Shown: positions 23,927 through 36,179, counted from the first letter of the stretch. The stretch is DNA of 56,819 bases from Opitutaceae bacterium (GCA_030648295.1 JAUSID010000042.1:1-56819); one strand, 5' to 3'. Program-made: numbers and translations. The notes: generated by a model from the sequence alone, not told the origin.

Positions 23927-26671
23927 ATGATTTTTGATCTCGCGCAACACACCTCCGCCTTGAGCGTGGGCGAATTCGCCGGGTTCGCGCTCGGGCCCCA
24001 GGATTCGAGCGGGGGCGGAGGCGGAATCTGGCGGGCCCAGCTCGGCACGCACTGGCATAATGAGCTGCGTCTGCGCGCGACCGCCGAACACGCCACCGCC
24101 GCGGAATTCGAGATTCCGATCACGGGGCGGATCGCCCACCGCGGATGGACCCTCACCCTCACCGGGCGAATCGACCAGGTCATTCGCGCACCCGACGGAA
24201 TCACGCTCCGCGAAATCAAATCCGTCACGCGCGCGCTGCCGGCCGACGAATCGGAACTGCGGCGCGACTACCCGGACTACTTTGTACAACTCGCCACGTA
24301 CGCGACGCTCCGTCGCAACGGGCTGCTCGCGGTTGAATCGCAATCGGCCGACATTCTGCGCGGGCTCTCAGGCGGCGCTGCGGTGCGCGCCGAACTCGTG
24401 TTCGTGGAAGTCGGCAGCGGTCTCGCCCAGACCATCGTGCTCACCCCGGCCGACGATGCCCTGTTTCGCGCCCAGCTGGAACGTATCACACAGTTCCTTA
24501 CGCTCCGACTGCGGGCGCGCCAGCGGCTCCAGAATCTGCGGTTTCGGCCCGCCTTCGCCGTCCCGCGGCCCGGACAGGCGACGACGCGCACCGAACTGAC
24601 TGCTCTATTTGAGCGGCGGCCCCTGGTCTTCTTCGAGGCCCCGACCGGATTCGGCAAAACCGGCGTCTTGCTCGAGTTCGCGCTCGGCCAGCTCCGCTCC
24701 GGCCATTTCGATCGCGCGCTTTACCTGACCAGCAAGTCCACCGGACAGCTCCAGGTCGTGCGAACGCTGCAGATGATGACCGCCGAAGGACCAGAGACCG
24801 AGAAAGGACCAAGGACCAGGGACCAAAGACCAGGGACTGAAGACGAACGACCAGGGACCAGGGACAAGGGACTAGGGACCTCAAACCCAGAACTCAGAAC
24901 TCAGAACCCAGAACCCAGAACCCAGAACTCAGCTGAGCCGGCCGCGACGCCCGTCGCCGCCTGGCACGTGCGCAACAAGAGTGAGCACTGCGTGAACACC
25001 GTCTTTCACTGCGTGCGCGACCGCTGTAGTTACCTCGCGGATGCAGCGTCGCGCTGGAGCCAGAGCGGACTGGCGCGCTTTTATCTCGACGAAAAACACG
25101 CGCGTGATCTTGAAACCCTGCGCGCGGCCGGCCGGGACGCCCGAATCTGTCCCTACGAAATCACGCGGGCCGCGCTCGCGTTCAACGACGTGTGGATTGG
25201 CGACTACAATTACGTGTTCGCGCCGCGCAATCGCGGGTTGTTCTTCGAACAGCCGGGTTTCGAACCCGCGCGCACGCTGCTTCTGATCGACGAGGCACAC
25301 AACCTGCCGTCCCGGGTGGCCGACGCCTATTCGCACGCATTCTCCGCCGCCGAGGCGTTTGCCGTGCGCGACGAATTGCACCGTATCCGGCCGCCGGCGG
25401 CGCTCGTCACGGCGTGGGATCACTGGTGCCAATTTCTGCTCCAGCTGCGGCCGAAGGATGCGCTGCCGCTCGCGGACGAGGACGACGCGCGCCACCTGCT
25501 GGCCGAACTGGCGAAAATGATCACGAGCGTCCCGCTGGATCTCGCCACGCTGGCACCCGAGACATCGGACCGGCTCTGGCAGGTGCCGTCGCTGGTCGAC
25601 GACCTGGCCGCCCCGACGCTTCCCCGTCTCTGGTGGTGTCCGCGCGACGGCGAACTCGCCCTCACCTGCCTCGACGCGGCGCCGGCCATCGGCGCGGCAT
25701 TGCGCGAATTCGGCGGGGTCGTCCTGGCGAGTGCGACCCTGACACCGATCGACGGATTCACCGCCGCGTGCGGACTAAACCGGGAAGAAAACCGGATTCC
25801 GGATACCGAAAACGGGAACGATCCCGAGTCCGAGCGTTCCGGTATCCGGTCTCCGAAATCCGGAATCAGTGACCTCGAGCGGCTCGGCACGCTGAACAAG
25901 CGCGATACGAAGAAACTCTTCAGCCAGCTCACGAGTGCGGCGGAGTTGCTCAAGGTCGAGGAAGCCCGTGACGCGGCCAGCCCGGCGCTTTTGCGCGCGC
26001 ACACGCCGTGGCGTGATGGGGCGTATGACATCGCCTTCGATGCCCGGGTCGACACCTCGTTCCAGCACCGCTCTCATCACTACACGACGACGGCACTGAC
26101 GATCGCGGCTCTCCAAGCCGAAGCGTCGGGTGTCATCGCGGTTTTTTTCCCCTCCTACGCCTACGCGGATGCCATCATGCAGGAAATGGCGACGGCCGCG
26201 GCCGCGGTGCGCGTCGCATTGCAACCGCGATTGCGCGATCTCGCGCGACAGGCGGCCTGGGTTGATGAATCGCTCGTGACTGCGAATGCCCTCTTCCTCG
26301 TGCTCGGATCCAGTTTTGCGGAGAGCATTGATGTGCTCGGCGGCCGGATTTCGCACGCCATGGTCGTCGGTCCCGCGTTGCCCGAGGTCAACGCCGTCCA
26401 GCGGGCGCGGCACGCCGACGCGACACGACACGGCTTCAGCCGCGAAGCCGCTTTCCGGCGCGTGTATCAGATTCCCGGCATGACGAAAGTGAACCAGGCG
26501 CTCGGCCGGCTCGTGCGTGCGCCGGGCCAGCGCGCACGGGTCGTACTGCACTGCCGCCGGTTTCTCGACCCGAGTTACACGAACCTGCTCGCATCAGAAT
26601 ACCAGGAGGGAACGCGGATCATCGACGATGATCAGCTCGCCGCCTGGCTGCGCCGGACGGTGAGGGCGTGA
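23927..26671 (+). CDS. XPD/DinG-like Fe-S DNA helicase with N-terminal PD-(D/E)XK nuclease domain
   Basis: A 914-residue protein from ATG 23927. Residues about 40-130 hold a Cas4/RecB-like nuclease core: Asp83 in GRIDQV, Glu96-x-Lys98 in LREIKSV, and Gln121/Tyr125 in VQLATYATL. The superfamily 2 helicase follows: Walker A APTGFGKT with Lys244, four cysteines C355, C362, C367 and C408 placed like the Fe-S domain of XPD/DinG, DEAH at 455-458, and motif VI QALGRLVRAP near the end. It should be an ATP-dependent 5'-3' DNA helicase coupled to a nuclease. Two repeat arrays are inserted in frame at about residues 287-340 and 618-650. It follows a RecO-like gene, suggesting a repair role. Confidence 0.87.
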   Translation: MIFDLAQHTSALSVGEFAGFALGPQDSSGGGGGIWRAQLGTHWHNELRLRATAEHATAAEFEIPITGRIAHRGWTLTLTGRIDQVIRAPDGITLREIKSVTRALPADESELRRDYPDYFVQLATYATLRRNGLLAVESQSADILRGLSGGAAVRAELVFVEVGSGLAQTIVLTPADDALFRAQLERITQFLTLRLRARQRLQNLRFRPAFAVPRPGQATTRTELTALFERRPLVFFEAPTGFGKTGVLLEFALGQLRSGHFDRALYLTSKSTGQLQVVRTLQMMTAEGPETEKGPRTRDQRPGTEDERPGTRDKGLGTSNPELRTQNPEPRTQNSAEPAATPVAAWHVRNKSEHCVNTVFHCVRDRCSYLADAASRWSQSGLARFYLDEKHARDLETLRAAGRDARICPYEITRAALAFNDVWIGDYNYVFAPRNRGLFFEQPGFEPARTLLLIDEAHNLPSRVADAYSHAFSAAEAFAVRDELHRIRPPAALVTAWDHWCQFLLQLRPKDALPLADEDDARHLLAELAKMITSVPLDLATLAPETSDRLWQVPSLVDDLAAPTLPRLWWCPRDGELALTCLDAAPAIGAALREFGGVVLASATLTPIDGFTAACGLNREENRIPDTENGNDPESERSGIRSPKSGISDLERLGTLNKRDTKKLFSQLTSAAELLKVEEARDAASPALLRAHTPWRDGAYDIAFDARVDTSFQHRSHHYTTTALTIAALQAEASGVIAVFFPSYAYADAIMQEMATAAAAVRVALQPRLRDLARQAAWVDESLVTANALFLVLGSSFAESIDVLGGRISHAMVVGPALPEVNAVQRARHADATRHGFSREAAFRRVYQIPGMTKVNQALGRLVRAPGQRARVVLHCRRFLDPSYTNLLASEYQEGTRIIDDDQLAAWLRRTVRA
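24785..24935 (+). repeat. In-frame heptamer arrays (GACCAGG and CAGAACC units) inside the helicase gene
   Basis: From 24785 units of GGACCAAG/GACCAGG run to about 24880, then CAGAACT and CAGAACC heptamers run to about 24932. The reading frame stays open and encodes a charged low-complexity insert with a 7-residue period (RPGTRDQ, then EPRTQNP). It lies between Walker A and the Fe-S cysteines. Confidence 0.85.
25788..25872. repeat. In-frame CCGGATA dyad array inside the helicase gene
   Basis: The left arm ACCGGATTCCGGATACCG and the inverted right arm CCGGTATCCGGTCTCCG are about 30 bp apart. They encode NRIPDTEN and SGIRSPKSGI in frame within the helicase C-terminal half. The same family occurs in valS, after glnD and at the start of the sensor kinase. 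Confidence 0.85.
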
Positions 26672-26704
26672 GGATTCTGCCAAGCAGGGAAAGCTCTCCG
26701 CGGC

Positions 26705-27274
26705 TCACCGCTGCAATCGCGCCGCGACGGACACCAACTCGTTCGCCACCGCGAGGGCAGCCTTCTGCGCCCGCTCATCCGTCAACACGCCCTTTTCATC
26801 GAATGCCTTGTCTGCATTTGGCAACAGGCACTGCGCAGGAATCACGTGGCAACCGAGGTGCGTGAGCAACTGCCGCGCCAGCGTCATCGAGCGGATGCCG
26901 CCGAAGTTGCCGGGCGAGGCGGACACGACGGCGGCGACCTTGCCCTGGAGCGGGTTTTCGTCCGCGCGCGTGCACCAGTCGATCGCGTTCTTCAACAAGG
27001 GCGTGTTCTGCGAATTGTACTCGGGCGATGCGATCAGCAGCGCGTCGTGATCGAGCATCAACGCGACCAGCTTCTGCGCGCCAGCGGGCATACCCTTTTC
27101 GTCCTCGAGATCGCCGTCGTAGAGCGGCAGCGCGAGTTCCCGCAGATCGACCACCGTCACCTCACCTCCGGCCGTGCGAGCGCGTTCAACGACCGCCGCG
27201 AGCAGTTTCCGGTTCAAGGATTCACGCCGGGCACTGCCGGAAAACGCCAGGATGCGGGGCGCAGGAGTGGCCAT
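26705..27274 (-). CDS. NAD(P)H-dependent FMN reductase, flavodoxin fold
   Basis: A 189-residue protein begun at the ATG whose complement ends at 27274; six extra upstream codons are less likely. The N-terminus LAFSGSARRESLNRKLL is the phosphate-binding loop of the NADPH-dependent FMN reductase family, and SPEYNSQNTPLLKNAIDWCT is its second hallmark, contacting the isoalloxazine ring. Such enzymes reduce flavins, quinones, azo dyes or chromate in the cytosol. It lies downstream of valS on the same strand, with a CCGGATA dyad array between them, and converges on the helicase gene, leaving 33 bp between the stops. Confidence 0.92.
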   Translation of the reverse strand: MATPAPRILAFSGSARRESLNRKLLAAVVERARTAGGEVTVVDLRELALPLYDGDLEDEKGMPAGAQKLVALMLDHDALLIASPEYNSQNTPLLKNAIDWCTRADENPLQGKVAAVVSASPGNFGGIRSMTLARQLLTHLGCHVIPAQCLLPNADKAFDEKGVLTDERAQKAALAVANELVSVAARLQR

Positions 27275-27320
27275 CCGTAGAACAAACCGCAAACGGCGGG
27301 TTCGGCAAGCGGCGGCCGCG

Positions 27321-27441
27321 TGCGGATACCGGAAATCGGGTACCGGAATCCGAAATCCCGAATGGGAAATCGTCCGCGACCAACAACCGCCGGCCTATTC
27401 CGCTATCCGGTGTCCGGTATCCGGTATCCGAAATCAGAAAT
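27321..27441. repeat. CCGGATA dyad array between valS and the FMN reductase gene
   Basis: The left arm (27321-27370; GCGGATACCGGAAATCGGG) and right arm (27398-27441; CCGCTATCCGGTGTCCGG) are inverted. The right arm ends three bases from the valS stop codon. On the minus strand it is the valS 3' end and could fold as a long hairpin. Confidence 0.8.
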
Positions 27442-27443
27442 CC

Positions 27444-30296
27444 TCACCCGAGCGCCTGCAACAGCCGCTCCAATTCCACGCGCTTCGCGTGCTGTTCCGC
27501 GAGCTGCTTCTTCGCGCCCTCGATCACGGCCGGCGGTGCCTTGTCGGTGAAGGCCTTGTTCGCGAGCCGCGCTTCGGTTCCGGCGATGTGCTTGGTCAGT
27601 TGATCGAGCTCCCTGGTCAGCCGGATTTTTTCGGCCCCCACGTCGACTGCGCTAGCGAGGTCGAGATACACGGTGCCCAAGGGCGTCACGATGGCGGGTG
27701 CGCCCTCGACCTTGTCGCGACGGATAAACTCCGCCGCGCCGGCCATCCGCGTGAGCTTGGCCAGATTCGTGGCGATCACGGACCAGTCGGCGTCCGACGC
27801 GATGACGAAAAACTTGCTGTCACGACGGCTGGCCAGGTTGTGCTCGGCCTTGAGCGCGCGGGCCTGGGACACCAATGATATCAGCTGTGCCACCTGGGCA
27901 ACCGCCGCGCGATCGAGCGTCAGCCCGTGGCCGACCGACGAGCTGGCAATCTGCGACGCGTTTTCCAGCCGCACATCCTCGATGAATCTTCCCTCCGGTC
28001 CGTATCCGAGCTGGTGCCAGAGTTCCTCCGTGATGAATGGGATGAATGGGTGCAGCAGCAGCAGCGTCTGCCGCAGCACCAGGTCCTGAATCGTCAGGCA
28101 GTTCGCCTTTGTATCCAGATCCTGGAGCTTCGACTTGGAGACCTCGACATACCAGTCGCAGAAATCGTTCCAGAAGAATGTGTAGAGAGCCTGGACGGCG
28201 GCGCTGAACTCGAACTCGCAGAGAGAGCGGTTCACCTCGCGCGAAGTCGCGAGCATGCGATCAAGGATCGCGTGATCATCGGCGTCGAACTTTGCCGGTT
28301 CCAGCCGGCTGAGAATGGCCTCAAGCGACGAGTTGTCGCCCGCTCCCCCGCTCATCTGCCGGAACCGGCAGGCGTTCCAGAGCTTGTTGCAGAAGTTCTT
28401 GCCGCTCTCGATCCGGTCCTCCTGGAACCGGATGTCCTGGCCCTGTGGCGCGATGGACACGATCCCGAACCGCAGCCCGTCGGCGCCGTATTTGTCGATC
28501 AGGTCGAGGGGATCGGGCGAATTGCCAAGCGACTTCGACATCTTCCGGCCCTGCGCGTCACGGATGATGCCGGTGAAATACACATGCCGGAAGGGAAGGC
28601 GTGCCTGGATTTCATCGGGTGTTAGCATACCGGATACCGGATACCGGATACAGGATGCATCTTTGGCGCCCGCCGACCCCGCGGTATCCGGTATTCGGTT
28701 TCCGGTTTCCGGTATCGAGTCGGTTTGCGCTGGCGGTTTCCCCATGAACTCCAGCCCCGCCATGATCATCCGTGCCACCCAGAAGAAAATGATGTCCGGG
28801 CCCGTCACCAGCGTCGTCGTCGGATAAAAGTAATCCAGCCCGGCCTTCTGCATCGCGGCCTGGTCCGGCCATCCCATGGTCGCAAACGGCCACAGCCAGG
28901 ACGATGCCCATGTGTCGAGCACGTCGTCCTCCTGGGTCCAGTTTTCCGGATCCGCCGGGCCCGCCAGCGAAACGTGCACCTTCGCCGGGTCGCGCAAATC
29001 GGCCTCGGTGAGCTTCTCCTTGTCCAAGCCTTTCCGATACCAGACGGGTATCCGGTGTCCCCACCACAGCTGCCGGCTGATGCACCAGTCCTGGATGTTC
29101 TCCAGCCAGTGCAGGTACACCTTGCTCCAGCGTTCCGGGTGAAACTTGATGAGTTCGTCGCGCACGACCGCCTTTGCCTCCTCGACCCGCGGGTAACGCA
29201 GCCACCACTGCCACGTCAGCCGCGGTTCGATCGGAACGTCGGCGCGCTCCGAGAACCCGACGTTGTTCGAGTAGGCCTCGTCGGCCACCAGCGCACCCGA
29301 TGACCTCAACATCTCGGCTGCCTTCTTTCGTCCGGCGAATCGTTCCATGCCCGCCAGCTCCGGCCCGGCGAATTCGTTCAACGTCCCGTCCGCATTCAGC
29401 ACATCGACGATCGGCAGCCCATGCCGGCCGCCAATCTCGAAGTCAGCCTTGTCGTGCGCCGGCGTGATCTTCAGCGCGCCGGTGCCGAATTCCCTGTCCA
29501 CGGCCGCGTCCGCCACGATCGGAATGTCCGCGGCCGGCCCGATCGGCCGCCGCACCTTTTTGCCGACCCAGCCATCATAGCGCGGATCCTCGGGGTGCAC
29601 GGCGATCGCGACGTCGCCCGGGATCGTCTCCGGCCGCGTCGTCTTCACCTCGATGAATTTTCCCGGCGCATCCACCCTCTCGTATCGCACGTGGTACATC
29701 GTGCCGTTCACCGGCTTCATGTTCACCTCCTCGTCGGACAACGCCGTCTGCGTCGCCGGGCACCAGTTCACCATCCGTTTTCCGCGGTAGATATTGCCCT
29801 TCTGGAAAAGCCCGACGAACGCGGTCAGCACCGCCCGCGAATAATGTGGGTCCATGGTGAACTGCGTCCGGTCCCAATCGCACGAGGCGCCGAGCCGGCG
29901 CAGCTGCTCGAGGATGATCCCACCCTTCTCCTCGCGCCACTCCCAGACCTTCGCCTCGAATTTCTCCCGCCCAAGATCACGACGCGTCTTTTTTTCCTTC
30001 TGGCGCAGCTGCCGCTCGACCACGTTCTGCGTGGCGATGCCGGCATGATCGGTCCCGGGAATCCACAGCGCCGCACGACCCTCCAGCCGCGCGCGGCGGA
30101 CGAGGATGTCCTGGAGCGTATTGTTCAGCACGTGGCCCATCGTCAGCACGCCCGTCACATTCGGCGGCGGGATGACAATCGTGTACGGCTCCTTGCCCGG
30201 CGTCACCCTGCCGGCAAACGCGTGGGAGGCCAGCCATGCGGCATACCATTTCTTCTCTACCTCGCGTGGTTCGTAACTCTTGGAGATGTCAGCCAT
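27444..30296 (-). CDS. valS: Valyl-tRNA synthetase
   Basis: A 950-residue class I aminoacyl-tRNA synthetase charging tRNA-Val. The N-terminus is typical (YEPREVEKKWYAAW). The HIGH-type motif is in PPPNVTGVLTMGHVLNNT (residues 43-60), KMSKS is at 585-589, and the C-terminal coiled-coil arm is present (LDQLTKHIAGTEARLANKAF). The editing domain with GTGALKITPAHDKADFE is intact. The oddity is an in-frame insertion at about residues 524-559, coded by a CCGGATA dyad array (IPETGNRIPDT, then CIRYPVSG). It falls in the catalytic domain before the stretch FRHVYFTGIIRD that precedes KMSKS. The gene is divergent from glnD. Confidence 0.97.
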   Translation of the reverse strand: MADISKSYEPREVEKKWYAAWLASHAFAGRVTPGKEPYTIVIPPPNVTGVLTMGHVLNNTLQDILVRRARLEGRAALWIPGTDHAGIATQNVVERQLRQKEKKTRRDLGREKFEAKVWEWREEKGGIILEQLRRLGASCDWDRTQFTMDPHYSRAVLTAFVGLFQKGNIYRGKRMVNWCPATQTALSDEEVNMKPVNGTMYHVRYERVDAPGKFIEVKTTRPETIPGDVAIAVHPEDPRYDGWVGKKVRRPIGPAADIPIVADAAVDREFGTGALKITPAHDKADFEIGGRHGLPIVDVLNADGTLNEFAGPELAGMERFAGRKKAAEMLRSSGALVADEAYSNNVGFSERADVPIEPRLTWQWWLRYPRVEEAKAVVRDELIKFHPERWSKVYLHWLENIQDWCISRQLWWGHRIPVWYRKGLDKEKLTEADLRDPAKVHVSLAGPADPENWTQEDDVLDTWASSWLWPFATMGWPDQAAMQKAGLDYFYPTTTLVTGPDIIFFWVARMIMAGLEFMGKPPAQTDSIPETGNRIPDTAGSAGAKDASCIRYPVSGMLTPDEIQARLPFRHVYFTGIIRDAQGRKMSKSLGNSPDPLDLIDKYGADGLRFGIVSIAPQGQDIRFQEDRIESGKNFCNKLWNACRFRQMSGGAGDNSSLEAILSRLEPAKFDADDHAILDRMLATSREVNRSLCEFEFSAAVQALYTFFWNDFCDWYVEVSKSKLQDLDTKANCLTIQDLVLRQTLLLLHPFIPFITEELWHQLGYGPEGRFIEDVRLENASQIASSSVGHGLTLDRAAVAQVAQLISLVSQARALKAEHNLASRRDSKFFVIASDADWSVIATNLAKLTRMAGAAEFIRRDKVEGAPAIVTPLGTVYLDLASAVDVGAEKIRLTRELDQLTKHIAGTEARLANKAFTDKAPPAVIEGAKKQLAEQHAKRVELERLLQALG
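28622..28725. repeat. In-frame CCGGATA dyad array inside valS
   Basis: At 28630-28651 three near-perfect CCGGATA heptamers run in tandem, and at 28683-28716 the inverse units TATCCGG, TATTCGG and TTTCCGG answer them. The insert is open in the valS frame and adds roughly 35 residues absent from ordinary ValRS. Confidence 0.9.
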
Positions 30297-30503
30297 CGGT
30301 GGGTCGCTGAATTTAAACCGCCGAAAGAACTCCGCGGCGCAGCGGGAGGCAAGTGGTTAATCGCCCGCGACGACGCCGGTGGTTTGCAGTGTCGCAGACC
30401 GAACGTCCGGCCTCGCGGGCTCGAAGTGGCACGGGCATCCCTGGTCGCCTTCGGCGCCGCCAGAGGCGGGTAAACTTGCCGCGGACTTCCAGCGATCGCA
30501 TCG

Positions 30504-30700
30504 CGCTCTTTCTCTTTCCCTTAATCGTTCTCTTTATCTCGACTGATTGGAGCAGATTGGGGCTACGGGAAAGCCAGCCGTGGCGATCGAAGCCTTCGCC
30601 GTGGCAGATTAAGAGTAAGAGGAAGATAAAGAGAAAGAGGAGGCGACGATCCAACCCGCTTCATTGCGGGCGGGGACGCCCGCGCTCCCAGGAAAACGCC
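30504..30700. repeat. Purine/pyrimidine dyad array and GGGAGCGCGGGC-type repeat upstream of glnD
   Basis: A pyrimidine arm (CTCTTTCTCTTTCCCTTAAT at about 30508) is answered by a purine arm with period 6 (AAGAGTAAGAGGAAGATAAA at about 30612). At 30661-30693 a GCGGGCGGGGACGCCCGCGC stretch belongs to the CCTGGGAGCGCGGGC family. This fills much of the 503-bp valS-glnD divergent gap; 30297-30503 shows nothing recognisable beyond presumably the two promoters. Confidence 0.65.
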
Positions 30701-30799
30701 GCGGAACCGGCCATCGGCGCACCCAAAGGATCGCCCTGCAACTTGAACGTTGAATGTTCCTCGTTAGCTCTTCGGAATGCCCGGTTCCGCCGCCCCCGC

Positions 30800-33613
<2,814 letters not shown>

Positions 33614-33617
33614 TTTT

Positions 33618-33660
33618 TTTTTGATTTCGGATTTCGGATACCGGAAACCGGATAGCGGAG
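33618..33660 (+). repeat. CCGGATA array after glnD
   Basis: GATTTCGGATTTCGGATACC then GGAAACCGGATAGCGG follow the glnD stop within ten bases, a single arm of the CCGGATA family. A T-run precedes it (33614-33622). Confidence 0.7.
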
Positions 33661-33736
33661 CTCGGGTCGCATACTGCGATTTGAGTATTCAGCCGGCTGT
33701 TCTTCGAAGCATCTGCCCGCAATAACGCGAGTCGCT

Positions 33737-34090
33737 ATGACTCGTGATGAATTCAAGAACCGCACGAAAGCATACGCGCTTCGTGTCATTCGGCTCGTGG
33801 AGGCTCTGCCACGCGATGCCATATCGAAAACCATCGGCCATCAACTCCTGCGCGCCGGCACGTCAGTCGCCGCAAACTATCGCGCGGCAATTCGCTCGAA
33901 ATCCACAGCGGATTTCATCTCAAAAATGGGCACCGTCGAAGAGGAGTGCGACGAGTCGCTGTTCTGGATCGAACTTCTAATCGACTGCGGTCGCGTCAAA
34001 GCAAACCGTGTTTCCAGTTTGATGGCCGAAGGCGAAGAAATTCTCGCGATCACCGTCGCCTCGATCAAAACCGCCCGGCGATCCAAGTAG
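33737..34090 (+). CDS. Four-helix-bundle protein (23S rRNA intervening-sequence protein family)
   Basis: A 117-residue all-helical protein. LRAGTSVAANYRAAIRSKS and EECDESLFWIELLID are diagnostic of the four helix bundle / S23 ribosomal protein family, originally found in intervening sequences of 23S rRNA genes but scattered as stand-alone genes in many Verrucomicrobia, Bacteroidetes and Planctomycetes. Its biochemical role is not established. There is no rRNA gene nearby. It lies between two heptamer array blocks and overlaps no real neighbour. Confidence 0.88.
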   Translation: MTRDEFKNRTKAYALRVIRLVEALPRDAISKTIGHQLLRAGTSVAANYRAAIRSKSTADFISKMGTVEEECDESLFWIELLIDCGRVKANRVSSLMAEGEEILAITVASIKTARRSK

Positions 34091-34155
34091 ACACCCCGAA
34101 TTGGGCGGGAAGGGAATCGCTGGCCATCGACCGAAGGTACGACGAAGATTGGCCC

Positions 34156-36090
34156 GTGGCACAGCATGAGAAAAAGCCGCGGACTCCGGAGTCGCCGGAT
34201 CCGAAATCCTCCGACCATCCGGTTTCCGGTATCCGGTCTCCGGTATCGCCGAATCCGCCATCCGCAATCCGCAATCCGCAATCAACAGACCATCCGGTTT
34301 CCGGTTTCGCAGATCCGAAATCGGGCGGATCCGAAATCCGCAATCCGCAATCACCCCCGGTTTCCGGTATCCGGTTTCCGGTATCACCGAATCCGCAATC
34401 CTCCGCCCCCCGCGCCCTGCCCGTCCTCTACCGGCTCGCCGCCCAGGCCGCACGCGAGCTGGATCCACGCGACGCACTGCGGGAGGCGCTCGATCTGTTC
34501 ATCGACGCGTTCAGGGCCGAGGCCGGCTCGATTGCGTTGCTGAACCCCGACACGGGTAATCTCCAGGTCGAGGTGCAAACCGGCCTTCCGGACGGCCAGT
34601 CGTACCACGAGTTGAAACTTGGCCACGGCATCACCGGCTGGTGCGGACTCAACCGCCGCGCGCTGCTCGTGCCCGACGTCAAAGCTGAATCGCGCTACAT
34701 CGCGGTACGGCCCACCGCGTGCTGCGAAATGGCGGCGCCAATTCTCAATGAGGACCAGGTCATCGGCGTGATTGACCTCGAATGCGATCGCGTCGGTGGA
34801 TTTACCCCGGCCGATCTCGCCCTCCTTGAACTTTTCGCGGCCGAAACGGCGCGCGTGATGCAGCGGCTGTGGCAGCTGCGTCACCTCCAGGGCAAGGCGC
34901 GCCAGCTGGAATCATTGATCACCGCCGGGCAGTCGCTGGTGACAAAACTCGAGCAGCAGGAATTGTTCGACACCCTCACGCGCGAGGCGCGATTCATGAT
35001 GCAGGCGCGAAGCTGCGCACTGTACGTATACGACGCCGAAACCTCGACCGTTCGGTTTGCCTCCTTGACGAGTTCGGCGGTGACACCGCTGCCCGACGCG
35101 CCCATTCCCCTCGATTCCTGTGCCGTCGCATCGCCGATTCACACCCGGCGACAGGTCGTGTTCGCCGACATCCAGTCGGCCGAGTTCCGCGAGCTCCACG
35201 ATCTCCCGGCCGACCAACGGCTGGTTTCGATGCTGGCGACGCCGCTGATCTTCGAGACCGAGGTCCTCGGCGTGCTCGCGATTTTCACCGAGCGCGTGCA
35301 TCGGTTCGACAACGACGAGAAGCGGCTCTGCGCCGCGCTGGCGAGCCTCGGGGCGGTCGCGCTCCAGAACGCGCGACTCTACGCCCGGGTGTTTCAGAGC
35401 GAGGATGTGCTGCGGAAAAACGAGCGGCTCACCACGCTGGGCCTCCTCGCGGCGGAAATCGCGCACGAAATCCGAAATCCGCTCACCGTCCTGAAGCTGC
35501 TGCACGGCGGACTCGGCCTCGAGTTTCCCGAAGGCGATCCGCGCAAAACCGACATCCGCGTGATTGGGGAGAAGCTCGACCAGCTCGAGGCGATCGTGAG
35601 TCGCGTGCTGAATTTCGCCCAAGCCCCATCGAGCCTGCACGCGCGCTGCTCGCTGACCGACGTGATCGAGGACACCCTGCTGCTCGTCCGGCTGAAGCTC
35701 ACCCAGGGCAAAGTCGCGCTCCATTTCGAGCCGGTGGCGCGCACGCTTTTCGTCGATGCCCACAAGGGCCAGCTTCAACAGGTGCTGCTGAATTTGCTGC
35801 TCAACGCGACGCAGGCGATGCCCGATGGCGGAACGATCGAGGTCACAGTTTCCACCGAGCCTCGCAACGGCGGCAGGGTGGCAAACATCGATATCACCGA
35901 CACTGGCTCGGGCGTGCCGGAGGGGATCCGCGATCGCGTGTTCGACTCGTTCCTGTCCGGCCGGCCGGATGGCACCGGGCTCGGACTCGCAATCGCCAAG
36001 CGGATTTTGCTCAGTCACCACGGCGACATCACGCTGCTGCGCACCGGCGGCACGGGCACGACAATGCAGGTGACGCTGCCGGTCGCTTGA
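34156..36090 (+). CDS. GAF-domain sensor histidine kinase
   Basis: A 644-residue kinase if begun at GTG 34156; no ATG lies between here and the first domain, so the start is uncertain. Residues about 10-82 are encoded by repeat arrays (PVSGIRSPVS, SAIRNPQS) and are probably disordered. Two GAF domains follow (about 110-240, with AEAGSIALLNPDTG, and about 270-420). The HisKA phosphoacceptor is His437 in EIAHEIRNPLTVLKLL. The ATPase domain has NLLLNATQAMPDGG, DTGSGVPEGI and GTGLGLAIAKRI. It has no membrane segment or receiver, and no response regulator gene is adjacent, so it is an orphan cytosolic sensor. The signal is unknown. Confidence 0.88.
   Translation: MAQHEKKPRTPESPDPKSSDHPVSGIRSPVSPNPPSAIRNPQSTDHPVSGFADPKSGGSEIRNPQSPPVSGIRFPVSPNPQSSAPRALPVLYRLAAQAARELDPRDALREALDLFIDAFRAEAGSIALLNPDTGNLQVEVQTGLPDGQSYHELKLGHGITGWCGLNRRALLVPDVKAESRYIAVRPTACCEMAAPILNEDQVIGVIDLECDRVGGFTPADLALLELFAAETARVMQRLWQLRHLQGKARQLESLITAGQSLVTKLEQQELFDTLTREARFMMQARSCALYVYDAETSTVRFASLTSSAVTPLPDAPIPLDSCAVASPIHTRRQVVFADIQSAEFRELHDLPADQRLVSMLATPLIFETEVLGVLAIFTERVHRFDNDEKRLCAALASLGAVALQNARLYARVFQSEDVLRKNERLTTLGLLAAEIAHEIRNPLTVLKLLHGGLGLEFPEGDPRKTDIRVIGEKLDQLEAIVSRVLNFAQAPSSLHARCSLTDVIEDTLLLVRLKLTQGKVALHFEPVARTLFVDAHKGQLQQVLLNLLLNATQAMPDGGTIEVTVSTEPRNGGRVANIDITDTGSGVPEGIRDRVFDSFLSGRPDGTGLGLAIAKRILLSHHGDITLLRTGGTGTTMQVTLPVA
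34186..34400 (+). repeat. Composite heptamer arrays (CCGGTTT and ATCCGCA units) at the start of the kinase gene
   Basis: Arms of CCGGTATCCGGTCTCCGG alternate with ATCCGCA units (CCATCCGCAATCCGCAATCC) four times over about 215 bp, all in the coding strand sense. The encoded text alternates PVSGIRF and IRNPQS heptapeptides. It forms the whole N-terminus of the kinase. Confidence 0.88.
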
Positions 36091-36179
36091 ATTTCGGATT
36101 GCGGATTGCGGATCGGCTGACGCCGCGACATTCGGAGTTCATTAAGCCATGTTTTCAAACCTCGTTGCAGAAACTCGGC

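Noticed and set aside
33737-34090. Sign of a nearby 23S rRNA gene
   Set aside because: The four-helix-bundle gene belongs to the intervening-sequence protein family, but no rRNA sequence flanks it; stand-alone copies are common.
34186-34400. CRISPR array
   Set aside because: The repeats are 7-bp degenerate units without unique spacers of constant length, and no cas genes are present.
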